64,000 nt of DNA, from positions 1-64,000 of the forward strand of contig NZ_JBHSMA010000015.1 in assembly GCF_042655385.1 (NCBI RefSeq), read 5' to 3'. The notes under the pieces are model-generated. The model was not told the DNA's origin and did not search any database. It worked only from the letters and a program-made list of their open reading frames with translations. Source of the stretch: Larkinella bovis (GTDB taxonomy: Bacteria > Bacteroidota > Bacteroidia > Cytophagales > Spirosomataceae). Below, piece by piece: positions 9,188 through 19,037 of this stretch; the first letter of the stretch is position 1; the number at the start of each line of letters is the position of its first letter. The position numbers and the translations under genes were made by a program.

Positions 9188-10198
9188 TTAGAATAGTACA
9201 TTTTCTACGGGCTGCATTCGTTCGGGCAATTCCGTTTCGCCCAGCATGTCTTTTAGGTCGATCTCGATGGTCCGCACGATGCTTTGGATCGGCACATCGT
9301 TGATCATCCCCTCGAAGGGGTTTTCGCTGTAATCGCCCGTATATTCCATCAACGAAAATACCCACGATACCACCAGGTTAAAGGGCAGTAATAACCAGAT
9401 CAGTTCGGGGCCATTCGATTCAAATTCCTTCAGCATCCCGAAGGGGAGCAGAAACGTAAAAATGAAGATAAAGATGGCGCTGGAAGTGGCATATTGACGC
9501 GGGAGGGGCGAGTTTTTTATGCGTTCGCTCCGGCCTTGTTCATTGTAGAGGTCATTCAGGAGATTTTGTAACGTAATGTGCTCGAAGTCAGTTAGCCAGC
9601 CTTTGTTTTTCAGAGCGGCCAGATGCTGGGCTTGCCGGTCGAGGAGTTGCGTGGCCTTGTTTTTTTTCGTGTTGATCCAGGCCAGTTCATCCGGGCTAAG
9701 GCAACGGGTTGCTTCTTCTTCAAAAGAAGAAAAATGAATGCGTTGCCGAAAGAAATTACGCTGTCGAACGCTGTCCATCTGCTGATGCTCCCAGGGCGTC
9801 CGTTGCCACATGGCGTGTTTTAACGCATACAGCCACGCTAAATGGCGATAAATGAAGCAGCGTATTTCGGCGTTGACCTCCTCTGGGGGGACGGAAGTGT
9901 CCTTGCCGGTCAGGAAGGCCCGGCAGCTAGCGCCCAGCGAACGGCTGGTATTGACAATGCCGCCCCAAATTTTCCGGGCTTCCCAGCTTCGGTCGTACGA
10001 CTGATTGTTCTTGAAACCAACATAAAAAGCCACGGCCGTACCAATCAGGGAAACTGGTAGCCAGGGCACCGAGACCCATTTCCAGCCCAAATACTGGTAG
10101 GTAAACAAGGCGAGCGAGCCCGTAAAAAGTGACCAGAGGAGCAGCCGCCAGCTGATGAAGTAGATGATTTTATAATTAAAGTAATGTTTTACGTACAT
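9188..10198 (-). CDS. Bestrophin-family chloride channel protein
   Basis: 336 residues from ATG 10198. A longer reading from 10243 would need a TTG start and adds 15 residues without obvious homology. The N-terminal transmembrane region (IIYFISWRLLLWSLFTGSLALF, then VPWLPVSLIGTAVAFYVGFKNNQSYDRSWEARKIWGGIVNTSR) is the signature of bacterial bestrophins (UPF0187). FKNNQSYDRxWEAR is the conserved pore-to-cytosol part. Two more hydrophobic segments occur at about 215-270 (IFIFIFTFLLPFGM; LLLPFNLVVSWVFSLME). Bacterial relatives form pentameric anion or cation channels of the inner membrane. It probably forms a two-gene unit with the D-aminoacylase gene. Confidence 0.88.
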   Translation of the reverse strand: MYVKHYFNYKIIYFISWRLLLWSLFTGSLALFTYQYLGWKWVSVPWLPVSLIGTAVAFYVGFKNNQSYDRSWEARKIWGGIVNTSRSLGASCRAFLTGKDTSVPPEEVNAEIRCFIYRHLAWLYALKHAMWQRTPWEHQQMDSVRQRNFFRQRIHFSSFEEEATRCLSPDELAWINTKKNKATQLLDRQAQHLAALKNKGWLTDFEHITLQNLLNDLYNEQGRSERIKNSPLPRQYATSSAIFIFIFTFLLPFGMLKEFESNGPELIWLLLPFNLVVSWVFSLMEYTGDYSENPFEGMINDVPIQSIVRTIEIDLKDMLGETELPERMQPVENVLF

Positions 10199-10355
10199 AT
10201 GACTACCTTGATGAAGTGAAGAAGCAGCGGGCGTTTGCGTCAATACGCCCCGGTTGATCGGGACGCGAAACGCGCAGTTGGTTAAAAATAAGGAATTGGG
10301 ATTACAAACCCGCTACCGGTTTTCTTTATTATATCTATTTTCAATCCATTACACC

Positions 10356-10808
10356 ATGATCCTTACACGCCTATTTCTCCTGGGATCCGTCATTTCCTTG
10401 CTCAATGGCTGCCAACCCAAACCGGGGACGGTTCCGCTGGCCGGTACGTGGGAGTTGATTTCGGCGACTGCCACGGAGCGGGATTCGACGTTTTCGACCT
10501 TCAATCCGAACCAGAAGATGATCAAGATCATCAACGACACGCATTTTGCCTTTCTGAACCACGATTCGCGCCCAACGCCCGATTCGGCCGCTGTTCCGTT
10601 CACGGCGGGAGGAGGAACGTATACGCTAACGGACAGCGTTTACACGGAGCACTTGGACTACTTCATCGATAAAGCCTGGGAAAATCACGATTTCCAGTTT
10701 GTCGTTACCATTTCCGGCGATACGCTGACCCAGAAAGGCGTGGAAAAGCTGGAAAAACTGGGTATTGACCGGATCATTATTGAAAAATACAGGCGTGTCA
10801 AAAAGTAA
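10356..10808 (+). CDS. Small lipocalin-like lipoprotein, hypothetical
   Basis: 150 residues from ATG 10356. The reading frame extends upstream to a TTG at 10254, but only the internal ATG gives a lipoprotein signal MILTRLFLLGSVISLLNGC (cysteine 19). The mature part starts LAGTWELISATATERD and continues with KIINDTHFAFLNHD, GGGTYTLTDSVYTEHLDYF and DTLTQKGVEK. This pattern (LxGxWxL, then GGTYT, then TLTQxG) is typical of lipocalin-like DUF4488-type proteins of Bacteroidota. The ligand is unknown. A hairpin just after the stop may be its terminator. Confidence 0.7.
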   Translation: MILTRLFLLGSVISLLNGCQPKPGTVPLAGTWELISATATERDSTFSTFNPNQKMIKIINDTHFAFLNHDSRPTPDSAAVPFTAGGGTYTLTDSVYTEHLDYFIDKAWENHDFQFVVTISGDTLTQKGVEKLEKLGIDRIIIEKYRRVKK

Positions 10809-11433
10809 GTATGACGCCCGGTTTTACGGCAAAACCGTCTGAAACTTTTTTCAAAGAAAACGCCCGAAGCTACCCGGTTTTCACCCGCTGGCTTTTTAGA
10901 TGATTTTGAACCGACTTCATTAAGCACAAGAAAACAAAAAAAAATTACCAAAGCTTTTTTGTTTAAAGGATTAAGCATAGTTTTGATTGTCATGAACAAC
11001 AAATCGATCCTAAAAAAACAATGCTAAAGCCTACTGTCCCATCAGCCGGAGGTTCGTAGCCCGAAATCCGTTTTGGCCACTTTGTTTTCCCTGGCTTGAG
11101 CCAGGAAGCCCACCGTACAACGTTGACTGGCCATCGCCAGAGCCACCAATGTAATCTTAGCCTATCCATCCGAGTTCGTCTGATTGTGAAGTGATTGTTC
11201 GCTTCAACCCGTAGACGTCCTGACCAGAACGGGTTGTTTGTAGTATTTGCTTAAACGATTAAGCTGCTATTTTTACGATACTTACCTTCAGTTTTTACGG
11301 CATGATAAAAGCACCCTGAGCTCCATTTATCCCCACTGACCGGATAAAAAGCGACAAGCTCCGTTCGGGTATCGGGCTCTGCCCGGCGCCCGATCTGCAT
11401 TCTTTTTCCTTACCAATAATCCCTCGTACAACT
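10809..11433. other. Non-coding gap upstream of the susC/susD pair
   Basis: 625 bp with no convincing ORF. It contains the terminator at 10819-10837, a perfect hairpin CCTGGCT-TG-AGCCAGG at 11090-11105, and an inverted repeat CAACCCGT (11205-11212) / ACGGGTTG (11229-11236). The promoter of the SusC gene must lie in the last 200 bp. No regulator gene is adjacent. Confidence 0.5.
10819..10850 (+). terminator. Probable terminator after the lipocalin-like gene
   Basis: The inverted repeat CGGTTTT (10819-10825) / AAAACCG (10831-10837) has a 5-base loop. A run of T's follows a few bases later (about 10845-10851). It lies 11 bp after the stop codon. Confidence 0.5.
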
Positions 11434-14424
11434 ATGCGTAAATCTCTAAAACTCTTCTTTTTGCTGGTGTGGCTGGGGCCGGGATGGGTCGTGGCTCAGA
11501 CAGCCCGGATAACCGGTCAGGTAATGGGCCCGGATAACCAGGGACTTCCCGGCGTGAACGTGCAGGTAAGCGGTACCACCTTGGGAACGGCCACGGATGC
11601 GTCCGGTCACTTTGCATTGAATGCCGCCACCAATGCGTCGCTGGTTTTTTCCAACATCGGTTACGTCAGCCAGACGATTCCGGTCAATGGGCGCTCGGTC
11701 ATTAACGTCCGGCTGGTGGAAGATTTAAAGACCTTGAATGAAGTCGTGGTGGTGGGATACGGTTCCCAACGCAAAACCGATGTAACCGGCGCCCTGACAG
11801 CCATCTCGACGAAAGAATTTGCCCAACAACCCGTTACGCGCCTGGATCAGGTGCTCCAGGGCCGGGCTGCGGGCGTGCAGGTGACGCAAACCAACGGCGC
11901 ACCCGGCGGGGATGCCCGCATCCGGATTCGGGGGGCCAACTCGGTTCTGGGGAATAACAACCCACTGTATATCGTCGATGGATACGTCGGAGCCGACTTC
12001 AACTTCGTCAACCCCAGTGATATCGAAACCATTCAGGTGCTGAAAGATGCCGCTTCCACCTCGATTTACGGAAGTCGCGGGGCCAATGGCGTGGTGATCA
12101 TCACGACCAAAAGAGGAGCCCGGGGCCTGAAAGTTACTTACGAAGGTCAGTTTAGCCTGGCGCAGAACATCAAGCGCTACGACGTGTTACCGGCGGGCGA
12201 ATTTGCCGAAATCGTGAACGCCCGGGCCACGGCCACCGGCTCGAACCTGCCGTTTACGACGGAACAGATCGCCCAGTTCAAACAGAACGGTGGCACCGAC
12301 TGGCAAAGCCTGGTTTTCCGGAACGGCGGAGGCCAGCAGCACCAGGTGACGGTTTCGGGCGGGGGCGAAAAAACGACCTTTCTGATTTCGGGTAACTTTC
12401 TGGATCAGAACGGAATTGTCAACAACAGCGGTTTCAAACGGTATATCCTGCGTACCAACCTGAACACGCAGGTCAACGACAAACTGTCGTTCCGCATCAA
12501 TTTGTGGGGCACCCAATCCAAAAACCACAATACGCTCGACGGCGGAGCGATCGTGCAGGCGCTGGCCTAGGCACCGACTACGCCAGCCTACGGGGCGGAT
12601 GGACAGCCGACGTTCAACGACCCGATTGGGTCGGTTTTTCGCAACCCGCTGGATTTCCTCTACGACCAGTCCATCGACGCCAAACGCGCGAGCCTGAATA
12701 TCAACGGCGGGCTGAATTACAAGCTGCCCATCAAGGGCTTATCGCTCGATCTGCAATATGCGGTCAATTACCTGAACGCCCAGAACCTGAATTTTACGGG
12801 CAAACGCCTGTCCAATAACGTGCCGAATGCCAGCCGGTATTCGTCGGAGCAGGTGACGCTGCAAAATACGAATACGCTGAATTATGACCTCAAAGCGGGT
12901 GATCATTCCATCAATGCCGTGGCGGTTCTGGAAACGCAGCAGTTTACGGATCGGAACTTCACGGCCAGTGCGTCCGGCCTGCGGTTTCCGCAACTGGGGT
13001 ATGACAACATTGGCGGCAATGCTGCCGCGACCGTGGGGTCGGGTTACCAGAAATGGACGCTGCTTTCGCTGCTGGGCCGGGTGAATTACGGTTACAAAGA
13101 CAAATACCTGCTGACGGCGGCCGTTCGGCGGGATGGTTCGTCCAAATTCAGCTCCGACAACCGGTACAGCGTTTTCCCGTCGGTAGCGCTCGGCTGGCGG
13201 TTATCGGAAGAAGAATTCATCAAACGTCTCGGTGTTTTCAGCAACCTGAAACTGAGGGGAAGCTGGGGCATGACGGGAAGCCAGGCCATCAACCCGTACG
13301 CTACCCTGTCGACCTACGGAACCACGGTGGTGGCTTTCAACAATACCGCAGCCACGGCGGGCGTGATTCTGGGAAATCCGGGGAATGTCAACCTGAAATG
13401 GGAAACGACCCGCCAGACCGATGTGGGACTGGAGATGGAATTCTGGAATGGCCGGCTGCGGATCGAAGCCGATTATTTCAGGAAAAATACGACCGACCTG
13501 CTCCTGAACGTGGCCATTCCGAGCTATGCCGGGGGCGGATCGCAAACCCGCAACGTGGGTGAGATTGAAAACAAAGGGTTTGAGTTTTCGATTGGCGGAA
13601 CACCCGTCGACAAAGGCGGTTTTCGCTGGGAAACCAACCTGAACTTCTCCACGCTGCAAAACCGGGTGCTGAGTCTGGGCGGATTGCCCCGGCTGGGCAC
13701 CGGCACCGGTGTGGGCGCGGGGATGTCGACCACCAACGAGTTTATGCTGATGCCGGGCGAACCGCTGGGTTCGTACTGGGGGCTGAAATACCTCGGTACC
13801 TGGAAGCCGAACGAAGCCGATGAGGCCGCCAAACAGGGCCGGGTGCCGGGCGATCCGCATTACCAGGATCTGAATGGCGATAACACCATCACGACCGACG
13901 ACTTCCAGATTATTGGCCGGGCGTTTCCGAAAGCAACGGGCGGCTGGAACAACACGTTAACCTACAAGGGCTTCACGCTGAACGTGTTCCTGAACGGCGT
14001 ATTCGGCGTCGATAAACTGAACTACACCCGGGCGGCTGCGCTCTCGGGCTCGGGGGATGCGCGGCAGTTTATCCTGTCGGAAATCCGGGATTACTACCGG
14101 CCCGGCAACGAAACCTCCGACGTTCCGGCCTTCACGAAAACCTACCAGCCCTTTACGCAGTCGAGCCGGTTTCTGGAAGATGGGAGCTTTGTGCGGCTGA
14201 AAAACGTCAGCCTTTCGTATAACATCCCGAACGGTTTTCTGCGGAATAAAGCCAATATCCGGGTTTTTGCCAGTGCCACCAACCTGCTGACAATCACGAA
14301 CTACAAAGGGCCCGATCCGGAATCGGCGCGGGTGGGTTCGAATACCGACACCGCCATCGGGATTGACTACGGTTCGTATCCCAACGCGAAAACCTACACG
14401 TTCGGCATCAATCTGGGCTTTTAA
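11434..14424 (+). pseudogene. SusC/RagA TonB-dependent receptor interrupted by one in-frame TAG
   Basis: The reading frame is intact for 997 codons except for a TAG at 12568-12570 (codon 379). The first part encodes a signal peptide (ending VVAQTARITG), a carboxypeptidase-regulatory-like domain (residues about 24-100), and the plug domain with VVVVGYGSQRKTDVTGA and PLYIVDGYVGADFNFVNP. After the stop, the same frame continues as APTTPAYGADGQPTFNDPIG and on through the beta-barrel to the terminal aromatic residue (YTFGINLGF). No base is missing, so a single substitution explains the break. It may be a true nonsense mutation, a sequencing error or a suppressed codon. SusC proteins import oligosaccharides or other large nutrients using TonB energy. 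The intact SusD partner follows 15 bp later. Confidence 0.85.
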
Positions 14425-14439
14425 ATCCTCTGACAATCC

Positions 14440-15918
14440 ATGAAAAAGATACTCCTATTTGCCCTGGTAGCCTCGCTGGGAGCAGGCTGCAAAAATTACC
14501 TGGAAGAAGATACTACGGGTTTGCTGTATGGTCCAAACGTGCTCTCGACGCAGGAGGGACTGGAATCGGCCCTGACCGGGGCTTACCGGGGCCTGGCGAA
14601 CCAGTGGGGCTACGGCTTTATCCACCCATCGGCCAATGCGGCCACCATCGGGAGCGACGACGTGACGACCCACCCCGCCAGCAACAAGGCCGACTGGCGC
14701 GAGTTCGACCAGTTCAACGTCTCGACGACCAACCAGCGCTCGGGGGCCGTTTACACCGGTTGTTACAAAGCCATTCAGGGTGCCAACAACGTGATCAACA
14801 ATTACCAGAAAACGACAGGGACGAAAGCGACGATCGACATCATTGCCGGTGAAGCGTATTTCATTCGCGGGTTTTCGTATTACTGGCTGACCCGGTTTTA
14901 CGGGAATATTCCGCTCGTGACGGTGGGTGAGTACTCAAGTGATTTGCTGACGATAAAGAAGTCGACCCCCGCGGAAGTGTACGCCCTGATTGTGGATGAC
15001 CTGAAAAAAGCCGAGGCCATGCTGCCCAACACCCGGCGCGATCCGGGTCGCCCCAACGCGGGTTCGGCGAAAGCGTTTCTGGCCGATGTCTACCTGACGA
15101 TGGCGGGCTGGCCCCTGAAACTAACCGCAAACTATGATCTGGCGGCCGCCAAAGCGAAAGAAGTGATCGACAACCGGGCCTTATACGGTTTTGCACTCAT
15201 GCCGACCTTTGCAGAAGTTTTTGCGAACGATCCGGCGGTGGCCATCATTCCGGAATCGGTGTTCCAGATCAACGGGTTTACGGGCGGGAGCGGCACGGCC
15301 AATGCAACCTACGGCAACACGACGATGCCGGGCGAAGAAGGGGGTTGGGACGATATGTTTGCCGAACTGAATTTCTTCAACAGCTTCCCGGCTGGTCCCC
15401 GCAAGGATGCGACGTTCCGGACGCAGTTTGGCTTGGGGGCCACCAAAATTCCCTGGCAGCAAAGCCTGACCAAACATCCGTATTACCAGAAATGGTACAT
15501 CAAGGGAAATATCGTAACGTCCAGTATTTCGTTGCCATCGGTGATGATGCGGTATCCGCACGTGCTGACGATTTACGCCGAAGCCAAGGCTCGCGGCACC
15601 GGTGGCCCCGATCAGGCGGCTTACGATGCCCTGAACCAGGTGCGGCTGCGGGGACTACCGGCCGGGGCAAAACCGCTGACGCCCGCTGACGGGCTGACAG
15701 CGGCTCAGTTTGCCGACGCCGTGGTGCAGGAACGGGCCTGGGAATTTGCCTGTGAGCGGACCCGCTGGTTTGACCTGATCCGGCTCGAACGCGTCGAAGC
15801 GGCCAATGCGGCCAAAAGCCCCGACGATCTGCAACCCATCAAGCCCATTACCAAGGCTAATTACTGGTTCCCGTTGCCGTATACCGATACGTCGATCAAT
15901 CCGAATCTGAATCAGTAA
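14440..15918 (+). CDS. SusD/RagB family nutrient-binding outer-membrane lipoprotein
   Basis: 492 residues with lipoprotein signal MKKILLFALVASLGAGC (cysteine 17). The N-terminal SusD-like region includes LSTQEGLESALTGAYRGLANQ and GANNVINNY. The helical TPR-like part includes AEAYFIRGFSYYWLTRFYGNIPLV near residues 140-160. The C-terminal RagB/SusD region includes YAEAKARGTGGPDQAAYDALNQVRLRGL, VQERAWEFACERTRWFDLIRLE and the end WFPLPYTDTSINPNLNQ. SusD caps the SusC barrel and binds substrate at the cell surface. The gene begins 15 bp after the disrupted susC, so they form one transcription unit. The substrate cannot be predicted because no glycoside hydrolase lies adjacent. Confidence 0.93.
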   Translation: MKKILLFALVASLGAGCKNYLEEDTTGLLYGPNVLSTQEGLESALTGAYRGLANQWGYGFIHPSANAATIGSDDVTTHPASNKADWREFDQFNVSTTNQRSGAVYTGCYKAIQGANNVINNYQKTTGTKATIDIIAGEAYFIRGFSYYWLTRFYGNIPLVTVGEYSSDLLTIKKSTPAEVYALIVDDLKKAEAMLPNTRRDPGRPNAGSAKAFLADVYLTMAGWPLKLTANYDLAAAKAKEVIDNRALYGFALMPTFAEVFANDPAVAIIPESVFQINGFTGGSGTANATYGNTTMPGEEGGWDDMFAELNFFNSFPAGPRKDATFRTQFGLGATKIPWQQSLTKHPYYQKWYIKGNIVTSSISLPSVMMRYPHVLTIYAEAKARGTGGPDQAAYDALNQVRLRGLPAGAKPLTPADGLTAAQFADAVVQERAWEFACERTRWFDLIRLERVEAANAAKSPDDLQPIKPITKANYWFPLPYTDTSINPNLNQ

Positions 15919-15924
15919 AGAAAA

Positions 15925-15960
15925 ATCAAAACCGCCCGGCACTGGCCGGGCGGTTTTGAT
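15925..15960. terminator. Strong bidirectional terminator between susD and uvrA
   Basis: Bases 15925-15940 and 15945-15960 are perfect reverse complements (16 bp stem, 4-base loop ACTG). The stem is GC-rich inside with A/T ends, so both converging transcripts would end in a T-rich stretch. It lies 7 bp after the susD stop and 23 bp from the uvrA stop. Confidence 0.9.
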
Positions 15961-15982
15961 TTAATGAACGATTCCCAAAACG

Positions 15983-18910
15983 CTACACCTTTCCCCGCAG
16001 AAAATCCGCCGTGTAGTTTTCGCCTTCCGGCAGTTTGACCAGCTCCTCGGGCGTTCCGGCGAAGGTGACGTAACCACCTTTTTCACCACCCTCCGGCCCC
16101 AGATCGATGAGGTAGTCGGCGGATTTGATGATTTCGGTATTGTGCTCGATGATGATCACGCTATCGCCCTGATCGACCAGCGCATTGATGGCTTTCAGCA
16201 GTTTCCGGATGTCGTGGAAGTGCAAACCGGTGGTCGGTTCGTCAAAAATGAAGAGCGTACCGCCTTTGTTCGGATTGCCTTTGCCCAGAAACGACGCCAG
16301 TTTCACGCGTTGCGCTTCTCCGCCCGACAGGGTGTTCGACGACTGGCCGAGTGTAATATACCCCAACCCAACATCCTGCAACGGCATTAGTTTGTCCACC
16401 ATTTTTCCGTCCGCTTTCCGGAAATAATCAATGGCTTCGTCAACCGTCATGGCCAGAATATCAGCCACATTCTTGTCGGCCAGCGTTACTTCCAGAATTT
16501 CCTGCTTGAACCGTTTGCCGTTGCAACCCTCGCATTTCAGGTAAATGTCGGCCATAAACTGCATTTCAATCTTCACTTCGCCTTCGCCCTGGCACACTTC
16601 GCAGCGACCGCCATCGACATTGAACGAGAAGTGCGACGGTTTGTAGCCCCGCGCCTTGGCGACGGGCTGCTCGGCCATGACCGACCGCAAATAATCGTAG
16701 GCCTTGATGTAGGTCACCGGGTTCGAGCGCGACGATTTGCCAATCGGATTCTGGTCGATCATCTCGATGGCCGAAATCCGGTCGAGACTGCCCCCCAGGC
16801 TTTCGTGCTTACCGGCTTCCTCCGAACCGTCGCCCTTCAGTCGCGTCAGCGCCGGGTACAACACTTTCCGGATCAGCGTCGATTTGCCCGAGCCGCTCAC
16901 GCCCGTCACCACCGTCAACGTATTCAGCGGAAACCGTACGTCCAGCTCTTTCAAATTATTTTCCCGCGCTCCGTTCACCTCAATCCAGTGCGTAGCTTTC
17001 CGCCGGAACTTCGGCACCGGAACGGTTTCTTTCCCCGTCAGAAAAGCAATGGTGTGGGAGTTCTGAGTTCTGAGTGAAGAGTTATGAGTTATGAGTTGTT
17101 CCTCGTTGTAACTCTTCACTCGTAACTCATAACGCTTAATTTCCTCCCACGTTCCCTGAAATACCAGATGCCCCCCGTTCGTACCGGCGTCGGGGCCGAT
17201 GTCGATGAGCTGATCGGCGGCCCGCATCACTTCTTCCTCGTGTTCGACCACGATGACCGTATTGCCCAGGTCGCGCAGCGTTTCCAGCACGCTGACCAGT
17301 TGCTTCGTGTCGCGCGGGTGGAGGCCAATGCTGGGTTCGTCGAGAATGTACATCGAACCGACCAGCGCACTGCCGAGCGAGGTGGCCAGTTTAATGCGCT
17401 GGTATTCACCGCCGGACAGGGTGTTCGTCAGCCGGTTTAGGGTCAAATAAGTTAACCCGACGCGTTCCATGTAATCGAGTCGGTTGCGGATTTCGGTCAA
17501 AAGGCGTTTGCCAACCTCCTGCTGGTGGGCGGGCAGTTCCAGCTGCCGGAAAAATCCGGCGGCCTCACCAATCGGCATCAGCACAATGTCGGTAATCGAT
17601 TTATCGGCAATCTTGACGTAGCTCGCATCGCGTCGCAGCCGCGAGCCCCGGCATTCGGGGCAGGTGGTTTTTCCCCGGTAGCGCGACAGCATCACGCGGT
17701 ATTGCACCTTGAAGGTCTGGCTTTCCACGAAATCGAAAAACGCGTTCAGGCCCTGAAAGTACTTGTTGCCGGTCCAGAGAACATCTTTCTCCGCTGGCGT
17801 CAAATCTTTGTAAGGCCGGTGAATCGGGAAATCGAAACGAATGCCGTTCTTCAGCAGCGGTCGCAGAAATTCGTCGTTCATTTTCTCGCTCCGCCAGGGC
17901 GCAATGGCTCCTTCAAAGACCGACAGGTTTTTATCCGGAAAAACCAGGTCCGGATCGATGCCCAGCACTTTCCCAAAACCGTCGCACCGCCGGCACGCGC
18001 CGTAGGGGTTGTTGAAGGTGAACAGGTTGACGCTCGGTTCTTCGAACGTAATGCCGTCCAGTTCGAATTTATCCGAGAAAATCCGGGATGCCTTGCCGAC
18101 GACATCGACCCGGCAAACGCCTTCCCCCTCGTTGAAAGCCGTCTGAATGGAGTCCGAAAACCGGTATTGGTTATCTTCCTCCGGTTGTCCGGATTCGTCG
18201 AACTGCACCGTACTCCGGTCGATCAGGATTTCGAGGTCGGCCCCCGGCTTGGGTTCGTCGACGGTTTTTTCCAGAACGTCTTCGATGAACAGCACCTCGC
18301 CATCGGCCACAATCCGGGTGTAGCCTTTCTGGAGCAATATTTTCAGCTCGTCGGCCAGCGTTCGGTCGGGTCGGATGTGCAGCGGAGCCATAATCATCAC
18401 CCGCTGACCCGCTTCGTAGGTATACAGGTAATTGACCACGTCCGTCACCGTATCTTTGCGGACCTCTCCGCCCGAAACCGGCGAGTAGGTCGTCCCCACG
18501 CGGGCGAAAAGCAGTTTCAGGTAATCATAAATTTCGGTGGTCGTTCCAACCGTAGAGCGGGGGTTGCGGGTCGTTACTTTCTGTTCGATGGCAATGGCCG
18601 GCGACACGCCCTTGATGTAATCGACTTCCGGTTTTTCCATCCGGCCCAGAAACTGCCGGGCGTAACTGCTCAGACTTTCGACGTACATGCGCTGCCCTTC
18701 GGCAAACAACGTATCGAAGGCCAGCGACGATTTGCCCGAGCCCGAAAGGCCGGTAATCACCACCAACCGGTTCCGGGGAATGGCAACGTCGATGCTTTTC
18801 AGATTGTGTACCCGGGCACCCTTGATGATGATGTATTCTTTCGGATCAAGCTGTTCAATGTCGGGGTGTTGAAAGGAGCCGTCGGGCGGCAGACTAACTG
18901 ATAAATTCAT
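15983..18910 (-). CDS. uvrA: Excinuclease ABC subunit A (UvrA)
   Basis: 975 residues. UvrA is the ATP-driven damage sensor of nucleotide excision repair and loads UvrB. The first ATPase Walker A is GLSGSGKSS, followed by YVESLSSYARQFLGRMEKPEVD, and the second is GVSGSGKSTLI. Zinc-binding CxxC pairs are present (CRRCDGFG, CPECRGSR, CEVCQGEG with CEGCNGKRF). ABC signatures appear as TLSGGEYQRIKLA and TLSGGEAQRVKLA. An unusual insert of about 25 residues (YELRVKSYNEEQ to LRTQNS) lies at about 593-617 in the linker before the second ATPase half. It is encoded by a 7-bp-period repeat element. The gene is monocistronic and converges on susD at a shared terminator. Its start lies 127 bp from the divergent mgtC-like gene. 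Confidence 0.97.
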   Translation of the reverse strand: MNLSVSLPPDGSFQHPDIEQLDPKEYIIIKGARVHNLKSIDVAIPRNRLVVITGLSGSGKSSLAFDTLFAEGQRMYVESLSSYARQFLGRMEKPEVDYIKGVSPAIAIEQKVTTRNPRSTVGTTTEIYDYLKLLFARVGTTYSPVSGGEVRKDTVTDVVNYLYTYEAGQRVMIMAPLHIRPDRTLADELKILLQKGYTRIVADGEVLFIEDVLEKTVDEPKPGADLEILIDRSTVQFDESGQPEEDNQYRFSDSIQTAFNEGEGVCRVDVVGKASRIFSDKFELDGITFEEPSVNLFTFNNPYGACRRCDGFGKVLGIDPDLVFPDKNLSVFEGAIAPWRSEKMNDEFLRPLLKNGIRFDFPIHRPYKDLTPAEKDVLWTGNKYFQGLNAFFDFVESQTFKVQYRVMLSRYRGKTTCPECRGSRLRRDASYVKIADKSITDIVLMPIGEAAGFFRQLELPAHQQEVGKRLLTEIRNRLDYMERVGLTYLTLNRLTNTLSGGEYQRIKLATSLGSALVGSMYILDEPSIGLHPRDTKQLVSVLETLRDLGNTVIVVEHEEEVMRAADQLIDIGPDAGTNGGHLVFQGTWEEIKRYELRVKSYNEEQLITHNSSLRTQNSHTIAFLTGKETVPVPKFRRKATHWIEVNGARENNLKELDVRFPLNTLTVVTGVSGSGKSTLIRKVLYPALTRLKGDGSEEAGKHESLGGSLDRISAIEMIDQNPIGKSSRSNPVTYIKAYDYLRSVMAEQPVAKARGYKPSHFSFNVDGGRCEVCQGEGEVKIEMQFMADIYLKCEGCNGKRFKQEILEVTLADKNVADILAMTVDEAIDYFRKADGKMVDKLMPLQDVGLGYITLGQSSNTLSGGEAQRVKLASFLGKGNPNKGGTLFIFDEPTTGLHFHDIRKLLKAINALVDQGDSVIIIEHNTEIIKSADYLIDLGPEGGEKGGYVTFAGTPEELVKLPEGENYTADFLRGKV
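17058..17135. repeat. 7-bp-period inverted repeat element (GARTTNN family) inside uvrA
   Basis: Six GAGTTNN-like heptads in a row (17058-17099: GAGTTCT twice, GAGTGAA, GAGTTAT twice, GAGTTGT) are followed by an 8-base spacer. Heptads of the opposite orientation come next (GTAACTC, TTCACTC, GTAACTC, ATAACGC at 17108-17135). GAGTGAAGAGTTA (17072-17084) pairs exactly with 17109-17121. The whole element is read through in the uvrA frame without a stop. Confidence 0.85.
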
Positions 18911-19037
18911 TCGATAAAGTTAACAAAAGTCTATCTTTGGGCTAACGGTTTTTTTGGAAGGATGGTTTCCTTTCGGAACACATGATAGGCTGGCCGGAAA
19001 CCGGGATTGGGCGGAGTAGTCGATAAACGGGAAGCGA

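Noticed and set aside
12820..14424. Separate TonB-dependent receptor beginning at ATG 12820
   Set aside because: It is in the same frame as the upstream 11434-12570 segment and continues the same barrel, so both are one gene interrupted by TAG.
17525..18901. Long open frame antisense to uvrA (458 codons)
   Set aside because: It lies opposite the strongly conserved uvrA and has no recognisable motifs. It is a shadow frame caused by the codon bias of uvrA.
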